DNA of 64,000 nt from DASWJZ01 sp963720705 (lineage in GTDB: Bacteria; Pseudomonadota; Alphaproteobacteria; Rhizobiales; Afifellaceae): assembly GCA_963720705.1 (NCBI GenBank), contig CAVRGJ010000016.1:48931-112930 (forward strand), in the 5' to 3' direction. This document shows positions 9,059 to 18,296 of the stretch, one piece after another (position 1 is the stretch's first letter; the number at the start of each line of letters is the position of its first letter). A program made the translations under genes and the position numbers. The notes under the pieces were generated by a model, which searched no databases, was not told the origin of the DNA, and worked only from the letters and a program-made list of their open reading frames with translations.

Positions 9059-9973
9059 ATGTCGGAAGAGCGGCTTTCCCAGCTTCCGCCGCTCCACGCG
9101 CTCCGGAGCTTCCACGCGGCGGCCCGCTTCGGCCGCTTTCGCGAGGCCGCCGACGCGCTCGGCCTTTCCGAATCTGCGATCAGCCATCAGGTTCGTAAGC
9201 TCGAGGACTATCTCGGCGTGCGGCTCTTCGATCGCGCCGGAAACGCAGTCAGACTGACGCTCGCCGGACAGACCTATTTCGAGGAGATCGACCCGGCCTT
9301 CGCGCGCATCCGCCGCGCCACCGAAGCGCTTGGCGGACCTTGCTGCCGCGTCTCGCTCACGCTGACAACGTCGCTCGCCACGCTTTGGTTGATTCCACGG
9401 CTGGCGCAGCTGGAGGCCGCGCTGCCGGAGGTGAATGTGCAGATGGTGCCGACCGGCCGGGTTGTCGACCTGAGGCGCGAGCAGATCGACTTGGCGATCC
9501 GTTACGGCAAGGGCCAGTGGCCCGGCTACGCCGCACACCATCTGTTCGACGAGCAGGCGTTTCCGGTCTGCCGCCCCGGGCTGCTCTCTGACGGCGTGGA
9601 TCCCCAGGCGGCGCTCGGCACGGCCCGTCTGATCGTCGATGCCTCGTATCGGGAGGAGTGGCGCGAGTGGGCGCGAGCACACGGCCTCGAGCCGCCGTCG
9701 CTTGACGGCGCGCTGGCACTCGAGGGCTCCGAACAGATTCTGCGCGCGGCGGCCGAGGGGCTGGGTGTGGCGATCGGCCGGCGCCCCCTGGTCGACGGCT
9801 GGCTCGCCGACGGCGATCTCGTCGCGCCGTTCGGCACGGCCGATGAAAGCGGCTGCGCCTACTATCTTCTCTATGCCGACGCGGAGGAACTGAGCGTCCC
9901 GGCGCGCCGCGTCGCGCGCTGGCTGGTCAGCATCACCCGCGGCCCGGCCGCCGCCAAGGAGCTGTTCGCCTGA
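9059..9973 (+). CDS. LysR family transcriptional regulator (GcvA-like)
   Basis: A 304-aa LysR-type regulator. The N-terminal winged helix-turn-helix reads LHALRSFHAAARFGRFREAADALG, then LSESAISHQVRKLEDYLGVRLFDR. The rest is the periplasmic-binding-fold effector domain, with the GcvA-type wording LIPRLAQLEAALPEVNVQMVPT. The ATG follows GAGG at 9050-9053. A GTG two codons upstream is possible but has no better site. It is divergent from the DUF1127 gene, and a T-N11-A palindrome lies just upstream. The effector is unknown. The family call is firm; the GcvA subgroup is likely. Confidence 0.9.
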   Translation: MSEERLSQLPPLHALRSFHAAARFGRFREAADALGLSESAISHQVRKLEDYLGVRLFDRAGNAVRLTLAGQTYFEEIDPAFARIRRATEALGGPCCRVSLTLTTSLATLWLIPRLAQLEAALPEVNVQMVPTGRVVDLRREQIDLAIRYGKGQWPGYAAHHLFDEQAFPVCRPGLLSDGVDPQAALGTARLIVDASYREEWREWARAHGLEPPSLDGALALEGSEQILRAAAEGLGVAIGRRPLVDGWLADGDLVAPFGTADESGCAYYLLYADAEELSVPARRVARWLVSITRGPAAAKELFA

Positions 9974-9984
9974 GAGCCCGCCTC

Positions 9985-9998
9985 TTTGGCTTGCCAAA
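9985..9998. promoter_or_regulatory. Candidate operator overlapping the HigBA-type promoter
   Basis: TTTGGCTTGCCAAA is a perfect palindrome (6-bp arms, 2-nt centre). It overlaps a possible -35 box TTGCCA (9991-9996), which is followed 16 bp later by TTATAT (10013-10018) as a -10. The toxin gene starts at 10045. Antitoxins of this type usually repress their own promoter, so this is the best site for the XRE protein encoded downstream. Confidence 0.45.
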
Positions 9999-10044
9999 AG
10001 CATGTATGCCTATTATATGGTCCATGCACCATCTTTGAGGCAGC

Positions 10045-10398
10045 ATGATTGGTGGGGCGCCCCGGAAAGTTCCGGTGGTCTTTTATCGGACGGCCGCGGG
10101 AAGCGAGGTGGTCCGCGACTGGCTGCGACGGCTTGATGCGGAGGATCGCAGCGCCATCGGCATGGATTTGATGCGACTGCAGTTTCGCTGGCCGGTGGGG
10201 ATGCCTCTCTGTCGCGCTCTCGGCCACGGCATTTGGGAGCTGCGCAGTGACTTGAAAGGGAATCGGATCGCACGTGTCTTGTTCGCCTTCATTGATGAGC
10301 GTCTGGTCGTGCTGAACGCCTTCATCAAGAAGTCGCAGAAGACTCCCCCCGCTGAGATTGAAACCGCGCGAAAGCGCATGCGTGAGTTCACGGATTAG
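10045..10398 (+). CDS. RelE/HigB-type toxin (Gp49-like, DUF891)
   Basis: A 117-aa protein with the layout of the phage-derived Gp49-like/HigB toxins of the RelE superfamily: VVFYRTAAGSEVVRDWLRRL, then GIWELRSDLKGNRIARVLFAF, then LNAFIKKSQKTPPAEIETARKRM. These are usually ribosome-dependent mRNA interferases. The ATG follows GAGG at 10037-10040. The stop lies 8 bp before the XRE antitoxin gene, giving a toxin-first order as in higBA. The activity is inferred from family membership. Confidence 0.88.
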   Translation: MIGGAPRKVPVVFYRTAAGSEVVRDWLRRLDAEDRSAIGMDLMRLQFRWPVGMPLCRALGHGIWELRSDLKGNRIARVLFAFIDERLVVLNAFIKKSQKTPPAEIETARKRMREFTD

Positions 10399-10406
10399 GA
10401 GGCAGG

Positions 10407-10706
10407 ATGGCTCGCAAAAGCAAACGGCGGTCTACGGCTGAGCTTGCCGCACTCGACGATTTCCTCGCAGAGGAAGGGACCCTCGAGACCTTTCAGGCGG
10501 CGGCGATCAAGGAAGTGCTCGCGTGGCAGATCACCGAGGCAATGAGGGAGCAGAAGCTTTCGCGCAGGCGGCTGGCAGAGCGCATGGGCACCAGTCGCAG
10601 TCAGATCAGCCGCCTGCTCGACCCGAAGGACGGCAACGTCACGCTCGCGACCTTGCAACGGGCGGCGGAGATGGTGGGTCGAAAGGTGCGGCTCGAACTG
10701 GTTTGA
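10407..10706 (+). CDS. XRE-family antitoxin (HigA-like)
   Basis: A 99-aa helix-turn-helix protein. The DNA-binding part is LAWQITEAMREQKLSRRRLAERMGTSRSQISRLLDP, followed by VTLATLQRAAEMVGRKVRLEL, the usual C-terminal pattern of HigA-2-like antitoxins. It starts 9 bp after the toxin stop behind an AGGAGG-like site, so the two are co-translated. It is expected to bind and neutralise the toxin and to repress the shared promoter. Confidence 0.88.
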   Translation: MARKSKRRSTAELAALDDFLAEEGTLETFQAAAIKEVLAWQITEAMREQKLSRRRLAERMGTSRSQISRLLDPKDGNVTLATLQRAAEMVGRKVRLELV

Positions 10707-10722
10707 GCGCTACGAGCTAGGT

Positions 10723-12573
10723 TCAGCCTACGATCGGACGGCAGGCCGCTTCGAGCCAGACGCGGTCTTCGCTTGAGAGCGTCGGCCAGCCGGAAAGCGC
10801 GCCGAAGACGCGCGCGTGATAGGCGTCGAGCCAGGCGAGCTCGGCTGGCGACATCAGAAGCGGATCGATCAGCCGCCGATCGATGGGGCTGAGCGTGATC
10901 GTCTCGAAGGAATGCATCGGCCGGTCGCCGCCCGGGACCGGATCCGCCTCGCGCACGACGACGAGGTTCTCGATGCGGATGCCGAAATCGCCGGCGACAT
11001 AGTAGCCGGGTTCGTTCGAGATGATCATGCCGGGCTCGAGCGGCGCGTGGCCGGTCTTGGCGATCCGCTGCGGCCCCTCGTGCACGGAAAGATAGGCGCC
11101 GACGCCGTGGCCGGTGCCGTGGTCGAAGTCGAGGCCCGCCTGCCAGAGCGCGTGGCGCGCGAACGGATCGAGTTGCGCCCCGGTCGTCCCCTTCGGGAAG
11201 CGCGCCGAGGCGATCGCGATGTGGCCGCGAAGCACGCGGGTGAACCGGTCGCGGAAAAGATCGAGCCGCTCGCGCGACGGTTCGCCGATCGGGACGGTGC
11301 GCGTGACGTCGGTGGTGCCGTCCTGATACTGGCCGCCCGAATCGATCAGATAGAGGTCGCCGGATTCGAGCCTTCGATTGGTGCGTTCGGTGACGCGGTA
11401 ATGGTTGATTGCACCGTTCGGGCCGGTCGAGGAGATCGCATCGAAGGAGAGATCGGCGAGCGGCGTGCCGGACTCCGCTGCGGTCTCGGCGCGGAAAGTT
11501 TCGAGTGCCTTCGCCGCATCGATTTCGGTGAGCGACCCTGGCGCGCTCGTCTCGACGAAGCGGAGGAAGCGCACCATGGCGACGCCGTCGCGAACATGTG
11601 CCGCGCGCGCACCTTGAAGCTCGGCCGCGTTCTTTTTGGCCTTCGGCAGTGCCACCGGATCGGCGGATTCAACGATCGTGCCGCCGCCATCTTCGACGAG
11701 CCGCGCGACGGCCTCCGCCGATCCCTGCGGGTCGAAGAGCACCGTCCGCTTCTCGCCCCCGAGACCCGTCAATCGCGCGGAGAAATCGCGGGCTTCACGC
11801 ACGTCGGCGAAGCCCTCCAGCCGGTCGCGCATGGCGTTCGACAGCTTGCGCCCATCGATGAAAAGCTCCGGGCGGCCGCCGGCGTGGAGTATGGCGAAAG
11901 CGAGCGGCGAGGGCGTATGCCCAATGTCGTTGCCGCGGATGTTGAAGAGCCAGGCGATCGACGCCGGGTCGGTTAGGATCGCCGTGTCGGCGCGCTTCTC
12001 GGCGACGATCTTGCTCGCCTCAGCGATCTTCTCTTCGACCGGCTTGCCGGCGAACGCCTCGGGCTGCTCGAAGACGGCGGCGATCGGCGCTCCGGGCCGG
12101 TCGCTCCACGCCGCGTCGAGCGGGTTCTCCTCGACGGCAACGAGCTCTGCGCCGACTGCCTCCAAGCCCTTCCTGATCTGGCGCACCTGCGCGCGTGTCA
12201 TCAGCCAGGGGTCGAAGCCGATCCGCTGTCCCTTCGCGACGTTCGCCTTCAGCCACTCGCCGACCGAGGTCTCCATCACCGCGACGGGCGCGAAGACTTC
12301 CGTGTCGACCTGCTCGGGCACCTGCAGCGTATAGCGCCCGTCGACGAAGATCGCCGCCTTGTCGGCAAGCACGACGGCGGTTCCGGCCGAGCCGGTGAAG
12401 CCGGTTAGCCAGGCCAGGCGCTCCGATGCCTTCGGCACATACTCGCCCTGGTGCTCGTCGGCGCGCGGCACGATGAAGCCGTCGAGCGAAAACTCCTTCA
12501 GCTTGGCGCGGAGCAATTTGGCGCGCTCGGCGCCTTTGGTGGGGTCGGCGGTGTCGGCATAGCTTTGGAACAT
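10723..12573 (-). CDS. pepP: Xaa-Pro aminopeptidase (M24B, PepP type)
   Basis: A 616-aa cytosolic metallopeptidase that removes an N-terminal residue preceding proline. It has the three-domain architecture of eukaryote-like aminopeptidase P: two creatinase-N-like domains (FIVPRADEHQGEYVP, LTGFTGSAGTAVV) followed by the pita-bread catalytic domain. Metal-binding segments are visible: DLYLIDSGGQYQDGTTDVTRT (two Asp), GTGHGVGAYLSVHEGP (His), and ISNEPGYYVAGDFGIRIENL (two Glu). The start follows AAGGAG. It is convergent with the HigA-like gene. The gene stands alone. Confidence 0.93.
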   Translation of the reverse strand: MFQSYADTADPTKGAERAKLLRAKLKEFSLDGFIVPRADEHQGEYVPKASERLAWLTGFTGSAGTAVVLADKAAIFVDGRYTLQVPEQVDTEVFAPVAVMETSVGEWLKANVAKGQRIGFDPWLMTRAQVRQIRKGLEAVGAELVAVEENPLDAAWSDRPGAPIAAVFEQPEAFAGKPVEEKIAEASKIVAEKRADTAILTDPASIAWLFNIRGNDIGHTPSPLAFAILHAGGRPELFIDGRKLSNAMRDRLEGFADVREARDFSARLTGLGGEKRTVLFDPQGSAEAVARLVEDGGGTIVESADPVALPKAKKNAAELQGARAAHVRDGVAMVRFLRFVETSAPGSLTEIDAAKALETFRAETAAESGTPLADLSFDAISSTGPNGAINHYRVTERTNRRLESGDLYLIDSGGQYQDGTTDVTRTVPIGEPSRERLDLFRDRFTRVLRGHIAIASARFPKGTTGAQLDPFARHALWQAGLDFDHGTGHGVGAYLSVHEGPQRIAKTGHAPLEPGMIISNEPGYYVAGDFGIRIENLVVVREADPVPGGDRPMHSFETITLSPIDRRLIDPLLMSPAELAWLDAYHARVFGALSGWPTLSSEDRVWLEAACRPIVG

Positions 12574-12625
12574 GGCGCGCTCCTTAGCATGGGGCCGATC
12601 GCGATTGCCACGCGGGGTTCGGGTT

Positions 12626-13552
12626 TCAGGGCTTGTTGAGGACCAGCACCGACCAGCCGTCGAAAATGCGCGCGGCGGCGAGCCGCATTCCTTGCGCCCG
12701 ATAGGCGGCGGCTACGCGCTCTCGCTGATGCGGCAGAAGCCCCGAGAGCACCAGCGTCCCACCTTTCGCAATGAGGGGGACAAGACGCGGTGCCAGCCGA
12801 GAAAGTGGCTCGGCGAGGATATTGGCGGCGACGAGGTCGTAGGGTGCGCCATTGCGGACGCGCGCCGAGTCGACGCCCGGTCCGAGTGCGAGCCGCACGT
12901 GGCCCGCAACGCCGTTCAGCCGCGCATTGTCTCGCGCGACGGCGACCGCCACGGGGTCGATGTCGGTCGCGACGATCGGGCGCCGGAGCACTTTCGCCAT
13001 GGCTATCGCGAGAACGCCCGAGCCGGTGCCGAGATCGAGCGGCCGCGCGAAGCGGCGCGTGCGCATGAGCCGGTCGAGCGTGACGAGCGTCCCGGTCGTC
13101 GTTGGATGGTGGCCGGTTCCAAAGGCCCGTCCGGCGTCGATCTCGATCCGCATCGCCGCGGCCGGCACGCGCCACCGGTCATGGCTCCCGTGCAGGAGGA
13201 AGCGGCCTGCGGCGATCGGCTTCAGCTCTTTGAGCCCGGCGCTCACCCAGTCCGTCTCCGGCAGCGCCTCGACGTCAAACGGCACGCCAAAGGCATCGGC
13301 GCCAAGCCAATCGCGCAGCCGTGCCGCGATCTCTTCCGCGGCGCCATCCTCGAAATAGGCGTCGACCGACCAGAGCCCGTCGCTCCGCTCGTCGAGCGAC
13401 ACGACGACGCCCGCATCGCAATAGTCGCGCTCCAGGAAATTCGAGATGCGCCGCGCCTCGGGAAAGGCGGCGGTGAAGGTTGCCCTGAGGGTCAATCGCG
13501 GAATCTCCAATTCTTGCGACACATCAATTCGAGCCGGCCGACGAGCCTGCAT
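12626..13552 (-). CDS. prmA: Ribosomal protein L11 methyltransferase PrmA
   Basis: PrmA is a SAM-dependent methyltransferase that modifies ribosomal protein L11. The N-terminal substrate-binding domain includes RRISNFLERDYCDAGVVVS. The catalytic Rossmann domain has AFGTGHHPTT, the SAM-binding loop LDLGTGSGVLAIAMAK, the acidic ATDIDPVAV, and DLVAANILAEPL. From ATG 13552 it is 308 aa. A GTG at 13522 (298 aa, VSQELEIPRL) is a reasonable alternative and neither has a strong ribosome-binding site. It is divergent from the oxidoreductase at 13580, with only 27 bp between starts. Confidence 0.92.
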   Translation of the reverse strand: MQARRPARIDVSQELEIPRLTLRATFTAAFPEARRISNFLERDYCDAGVVVSLDERSDGLWSVDAYFEDGAAEEIAARLRDWLGADAFGVPFDVEALPETDWVSAGLKELKPIAAGRFLLHGSHDRWRVPAAAMRIEIDAGRAFGTGHHPTTTGTLVTLDRLMRTRRFARPLDLGTGSGVLAIAMAKVLRRPIVATDIDPVAVAVARDNARLNGVAGHVRLALGPGVDSARVRNGAPYDLVAANILAEPLSRLAPRLVPLIAKGGTLVLSGLLPHQRERVAAAYRAQGMRLAAARIFDGWSVLVLNKP

Positions 13553-13579
13553 AGACGGTCCGATTGCCGAGGGGACGGC

Positions 13580-14173
13580 ATGGCGAAGCATATCGTTATC
13601 ATCCAGGGGCATCCGGACCGAAGCCCGGAGCGGTTCTGCCGCGCTTTGGCGAGCGCCTACGAGACCGGCGCCCGCGCCGCCGGGCACGAGGTGCGGCAGA
13701 TCGACGTCGCGTCGTTGAAATTCGAACTGCTGCGCTCGCAGGCCGAATGGCAATCGTCCGCGCCGTGTTCCGACATCCTGCTCGCGCAGGACGACATCCG
13801 CTGGGCGGAGCACCTCGTCATCATCTATCCGCTCTGGCTCGGCGGCATGCCGGCGCTGCTCAAGGGCTTCCTCGAGCAGGTCGCAAGGCCGCACTTCGCG
13901 GTTCCGGACCTCGAGAATGCGAAAGGATTTCCGCCCGTTGGACTGCTGAAGGGCCGCTCGGCACGCATCGTCGTGACGATGGGGATGCCGTCGTTCGTCT
14001 ACCGCTGGTATTTCGGCGCGCACAGCCTGAAGAGCCTTGAGCGCAACATCCTGAAATTCGTCGGCATCAAGCCGATCCGCGAGAGTTTGGTTGGTTTGGT
14101 TGGGGTGAAGAGCGACACGGGACGCAAACGCTGGCTTCAGAAGATGGAGGCGCTGGGAAAAGCGGGGAGCTGA
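13580..14173 (+). CDS. Flavodoxin-fold NAD(P)H dehydrogenase (quinone)
   Basis: A 197-aa member of the Flavodoxin_2/NQO family, which uses FMN or FAD to reduce quinones or related acceptors. It shows the first beta-strand and phosphate loop IVIIQGHPDRSPERFC, the central HLVIIYPLWLGGMPALLKGFLEQV signature, and the C-terminal MGMPSFVYRWYFGAHSLKSLERNIL. The ATG follows GAGGGGA. The substrate cannot be told from sequence. The tail overlaps nothing and is convergent with the disrupted uvrD. Confidence 0.85.
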   Translation: MAKHIVIIQGHPDRSPERFCRALASAYETGARAAGHEVRQIDVASLKFELLRSQAEWQSSAPCSDILLAQDDIRWAEHLVIIYPLWLGGMPALLKGFLEQVARPHFAVPDLENAKGFPPVGLLKGRSARIVVTMGMPSFVYRWYFGAHSLKSLERNILKFVGIKPIRESLVGLVGVKSDTGRKRWLQKMEALGKAGS

Positions 14174-14190
14174 CCCAGATGCTCTCCTGG

Positions 14191-16568
14191 CTAAGCCGCC
14201 TCGACGAAGCTGAATCCACGACCCGCTTCTGACCGGCCTTGTCGAAATCGACCGTGAGCTTGTTGCCGTCGACGGCAGCGACGGTGCCTGGCCCGAATTT
14301 CTGGTGGAACACACGGTCGCCGTTCGCAAAGCGCGCCGATTCCGCCGATCACGCTCCGCGCCACCAGTTCGCCTTCGATCGTCACCGGCTCGCGTTCCAC
14401 GCGCTTGCGCGGATCGGCCTTGCCCTTGTTGGTCTGCGCCCGCTGCCAGCCCGGCGTGCGGTAGGCGGAGTTGAAGGGCTCCATAGTGTCGAAGCGCGAC
14501 GTGCCGTAGCCGCCCATCCCGCCGGCGCCATAGCCGCCGTAGCTTGCCGGCTCCGACACGTCGACATGCGCTTCGGGGAGATCGTCGAGGAAGCGCGAGG
14601 GCACCGTCGACTGCCAGAGCCCGTGCGTCCGGCGGTTGGCGACGAACCAGATTTTTGCGTGTTTGCGCGCGCGCGTCAGGCCGACATAGGCGAGCCGCCG
14701 TTCTTCCTCGAGGCCCGCTTTGCCGTTCTCGTCGATCGTGCGCTGCGAGGGGAAGAGCCCTTCCTCCCAGCCGGGAAGATAGATGACGTCGAACTCCAGT
14801 CCCTTCGCCGAATGGAGCGTCATGATGGAGACGGCCTCATCGTTCTCGCCGCGCTCGGCATCCATCACCAGCGAGACGTGCTCAAGGAAGCCGGCAAGCG
14901 AACTCGTATTCGCCGAGGTTGTTGATGAGCTCCTTCAGGTTTTCCAGCCGCCCGGTGCCTCCGCCGAGCGGTCCATCTGCCACATCTCGGTGTAGCCGGA
15001 TTCTTCCAGAATCGTCTCGGCGAGGTCGATGTGACTGCTCGTTTCCACCAGGCTCGACCAGCGCGAAAAGCTCTTCAGCAGATCGGTCAGCGCCTGCCGC
15101 TGCTTCGCCTTGATCTCCTCCGTCAGCACAAGCTCGCCCGCCGCTGCCATCAGCGGGATGTTGCGGGAGCGCGCGTGGCTATGGATGAACTGGATGGTGG
15201 AGGCGCCCAAGCCGCGCTTCGGCGTGTTGACGATGCGCTCGAAGGCGAGGTCGTCCGAAGGGTTTGCCGTGGCGCGCAGATACGCGAGTGCGTCGCGGAT
15301 CTCCATGCGCTCGTAGAAGCGCGGGCCGCCGATGACGCGATAGTTCAGCCCGAGCGTGATGAAGCGGTCTTCGAACTCGCGCATCTGGTAGGAGGCGCGG
15401 ACCAGGATCGCCATGTCGTTGAGCGAGACGCCCTGCCGCTGCAGCTGCTCGATGTCCTCGCCGACGGCGCGCGCTTCCTCCGACGAATCCCAGCCGGAAG
15501 TGACGAACACCCGCGTCGCCCATGTCGTTGGTGTCGGTGAAGAGCGTCTTGCCGAGCCGGCCCTCGTTGTGCGCGATGAGGCCGGAAGCGGCGGCGAGGA
15601 TGTGGCCGGTCGAGCGGTAGTTGCGCTCAAGCCGGATCACGATAGCGCCGGGGAAATCGCGCTCGAAGCGCAGGATGTTGTCGACCTCCGCGCCGCGCCA
15701 GCCGTAGATCGACTGGTCGTCGTCGCCGACGCAGCAGATATTCGGCTTCGGGTTGCCCTGCGCGAGGAGCCTGCAGCCACAGATACTGCGCGACGTTGGT
15801 GTCCTGGTATTCGTCGACCAGCATGTAGCGGAAGCGCTTCTGGAAATCGGCGAGCACGTCCGGCTGGCCGCGGAAGAGCCTCAGGCATTCGAGCAGGAGG
15901 TCGCCGAAATCGGCGGCGTTCAGCGTCTTCAGCCGCTGTTGGTATTCGGCGTAGAGCTCGCGGCCCTTGCCGTTCGCATAGGCGTAGGCCTCGCCGTCGG
16001 GAATCTTCTCAGGCGTCAGCCCGCGGTTCTTCCAGCCGTCGATGGCGGCGGCGAGCTGGCGCGCCGGCCAGCGCTTCTCGTCGATGTTGTTGGCGGTGAT
16101 GATCTGCTTCAAGAGCCGGATCTGGTCGTCGGTGTCGAGGATCGTGAAGTCGGAGCGGAGCCCCACCATCTCCGCGTGGCGGCGGAGAATCTTCACGCCG
16201 ATCGAATGGAACGTGCCGAGCCACGGCATGCCTTCGGCGCGGCCTTCTCCGATCAGGCTTGCGACGCGGCAGCTTCATCTCGCGCGCCGCCTTGTTGGTG
16301 AAGGTGACGGCAAGGATTTGCGAGGGGAAGGCGCGGCCGGTCGCGAGGATATGTGCGATCCGCGCCGTCAGGACGCGCGTCTTGCCGGTGCCGGCGCCCG
16401 CCAGAACAAGGAGCGGCCCGTCGGTATGCTCGACCGCCTTGAGTTGCTCCGGGTTGAGCTTTTCGAGCCACGGCGGTTGTCGCAACGCTGCCCGCGAGCG
16501 CGCGCGCGGCGATGCCGCCCGGTGCGGGGCGCGTCGGAGGTCGTCGGCGGCGGGCGAGTTTCGGTCAT
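14191..16568 (-). pseudogene. uvrD: UvrD/PcrA superfamily 1A helicase, many frameshifts
   Basis: The pieces of a complete UvrD/PcrA-type 3'-5' DNA helicase lie in order on the minus strand but in shifting frames. They are LNPEQLKAVEHTDGPLLVLAG and GTGKTRVLTARIAHI (Walker A), the GTFHSIGVKILRRHAE segment, LVDEYQDTN (Walker B), CCVGDDDQSIYGWRGAEVDN, RLERNYRSTGHIL, LHSAKGLEFDVIYLPGWEEG, AYVGLTRARKHAKIW, and the C-terminal FHQKFGPGTV domain. Breaks fall near 16490-16560, 16268, 15770, 15511, 14951, 14902, 14337 and 14212. No nonsense substitution is needed to explain the gene; every defect is a small indel. Without the first break a TTG at 16485 could serve as start. Confidence 0.88.
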
Positions 16569-16692
16569 CTCGGGAGCGGGAATTCGAAAGCTTGGCGAGA
16601 ACAATAGGGCAACGAGGCGGCTGATGCGAGGAGCGGCCGAGCCTCCTGCCACCTGCCGGATATGGGGTGGGAAACCGGCGATTTCCCGCGCG

Positions 16693-17439
16693 TCAGCGCC
16701 CGCCGGTCACATCGAGGACCGCCCCGGTCACATAAGAGGCGGCGTCGGAGAGAAGCCAGACGACGGCCTCGGCGACTTCCTTCGCCGTGCCGACGCGCTG
16801 GATCGGGATTGTCGTGCGCAGCCGCTCCGGTCGTCCGGCATCCCCGCCGCTCGCATGAATTTCCGTGTCGATCAGCCCCGGCCTGACCGCGTTGACGCGG
16901 ATGCCTTCGGCCGCGACTTCGCGCGCCAGCCCGATCGTAAAGCTGTCGATCGCGCCCTTCGACGCGGCGTAGTCCACATATTCGTTCGGCGCGCCGCGCC
17001 TGGCTGCGACGGAGGAGAGGTTGACGATCGCGCCGCCTTTTCCGCCGCGTGCCGTCGACATGCGCTTCACGGCTTCGCGCGCGCAAAGGATCGAGCCGAG
17101 CACGTTGGTGTTGAGAATCCGCGCCACGCCCTCTGCCGTGATGTCGGCGATCCGCGCCTGCTTGTTGATGGCGCCGGCGTTGTTGACGAGTGCGGTGAGG
17201 GGACCGAAGGCATCGTCGCACGCCTCGAAGAGTTTCAGCACGTCCGCTTCGCGCGAGACGTCACCTTGCGCGGTGATCGCCTTGCCACCGGCTTTCTCGA
17301 TCGACGCGGCAACGCGTTCCGCAGCCGCCGCGTCGCGCGCATAGTTCACGACGACGCAATATCCAGCGGCGCCGAGTAGCTCACAGGTCGCCGCCCCGAT
17401 GCCGCGGCCTCCCCCGGTGACGATGGCTGTCTTCTTCAT
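16693..17439 (-). CDS. SDR family oxidoreductase
   Basis: A 248-aa classical short-chain dehydrogenase/reductase. Seen are the NAD(P)-binding TGGGRGIGAA near residue 8, LVNNAGA, the catalytic Ser in NLSSVAARRG, and the YxxxK pair in YVDYAASKGAID. The C-terminus ends VTGAVLDVTGGR, as in FabG-like glucose/3-oxoacyl reductases. The start has GGAGAGAGG nearby. The substrate is unknown. A divergent cupin gene starts at 17562. Confidence 0.88.
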   Translation of the reverse strand: MKKTAIVTGGGRGIGAATCELLGAAGYCVVVNYARDAAAAERVAASIEKAGGKAITAQGDVSREADVLKLFEACDDAFGPLTALVNNAGAINKQARIADITAEGVARILNTNVLGSILCAREAVKRMSTARGGKGGAIVNLSSVAARRGAPNEYVDYAASKGAIDSFTIGLAREVAAEGIRVNAVRPGLIDTEIHASGGDAGRPERLRTTIPIQRVGTAKEVAEAVVWLLSDAASYVTGAVLDVTGGR

Positions 17440-17561
17440 TGCGCCTCTCTCCTGTTGGAGCGACCCCGTGCCACCCGTGGCGCGCGCGCGCAAGGCGAGG
17501 GAGCGCAGGGCTGCCTTTCGCGTTAGGCTTGGGAAGCTCTGGAAAGAACCTGGAGGCCACC

Positions 17562-18074
17562 ATGTCGGAGACGGTGCAAGCCCATCATTTCGCCCCCGAC
17601 GACGAGATTCCGAACAGTTCGCTGCCGCTGCTCCTCTATCCGCAGGCGCTGACGCCGGCGCTTCGGACGCCGAGCGCAGCGCAGGCGCTCTTCCGCGAGA
17701 ACGACTGGGTCGGAAACTGGGTCGACGGCGTCTTCGACTATTGGCACTTCCATGTGACCGGCCACGAGGCGCTGGCCTGCGTCGTCGGCGAGGCCGAGAT
17801 CGGCTTCGGCGGTGACGGCGGCATCAAGGTCACGTTCCGCGCCGGCGACGTGGTCGCGATTCCGGCCGGCGTCGGTCACAAGCGGCTCTCGGAGAAGCGC
17901 GGCGGTTTCACCGTGGTCGGCGGCTATCCGCCCGGCCAGAGCGGCCGGATCACACGGCCGGGCGAATATCCGCTTGGCGAGGCCAAGCGCCTGATCGCTG
18001 CGCTCGCAGTGCCGAAGGGCGATCCGGTCTCCGGCCCCGAAGGCGCACTGATCGAGGCTTGGCAAATCGGCTAG
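17562..18074 (+). CDS. Cupin domain protein
   Basis: A 170-aa single-domain cupin. The beta-barrel motifs are visible as YWHFHVTGHEALACVVGEAEIGFGG (His-rich metal motif 1) and FRAGDVVAIPAGVGHKRL (motif 2, with His). The family often appears in sugar or signalling metabolism; no substrate can be named. The start follows TGGAGG at 17551-17556. The open frame runs 40 codons further upstream without family similarity. A mildly GC-rich 222-bp gap follows. Confidence 0.82.
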   Translation: MSETVQAHHFAPDDEIPNSSLPLLLYPQALTPALRTPSAAQALFRENDWVGNWVDGVFDYWHFHVTGHEALACVVGEAEIGFGGDGGIKVTFRAGDVVAIPAGVGHKRLSEKRGGFTVVGGYPPGQSGRITRPGEYPLGEAKRLIAALAVPKGDPVSGPEGALIEAWQIG

Positions 18075-18296
18075 GCGGCTTCCGCTGCGGGAAACTGCCG
18101 CGCCACCGGCATGTGGTTTCGGGCTTGTGCGGCAGGCAGACCGTGGAGGATTAGTCTTCTGCGGGGTTGACGCGACGGCGGCCGCCCGTGCAGGAGCAGA
18201 GAGCCGACCCCGGAGCGTCCGAACCCTGGATCGCTCCGCCGAGCCCGGCATTTCGCCCTTTTTCTCGGCGTCTTCGAAGTTGGAAGGACTTCTTTC

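Noticed and set aside
12626..14329. A 567-residue protein including PrmA
   Set aside because: The part upstream of the PrmA domain is antisense to the flavodoxin-fold gene and has no family pattern; PrmA starts at about 13552.
18075..18296. Fluoride or other riboswitch before the ClC gene
   Set aside because: No crcB-type conserved bases or pseudoknot found by eye; only weak GC hairpins.
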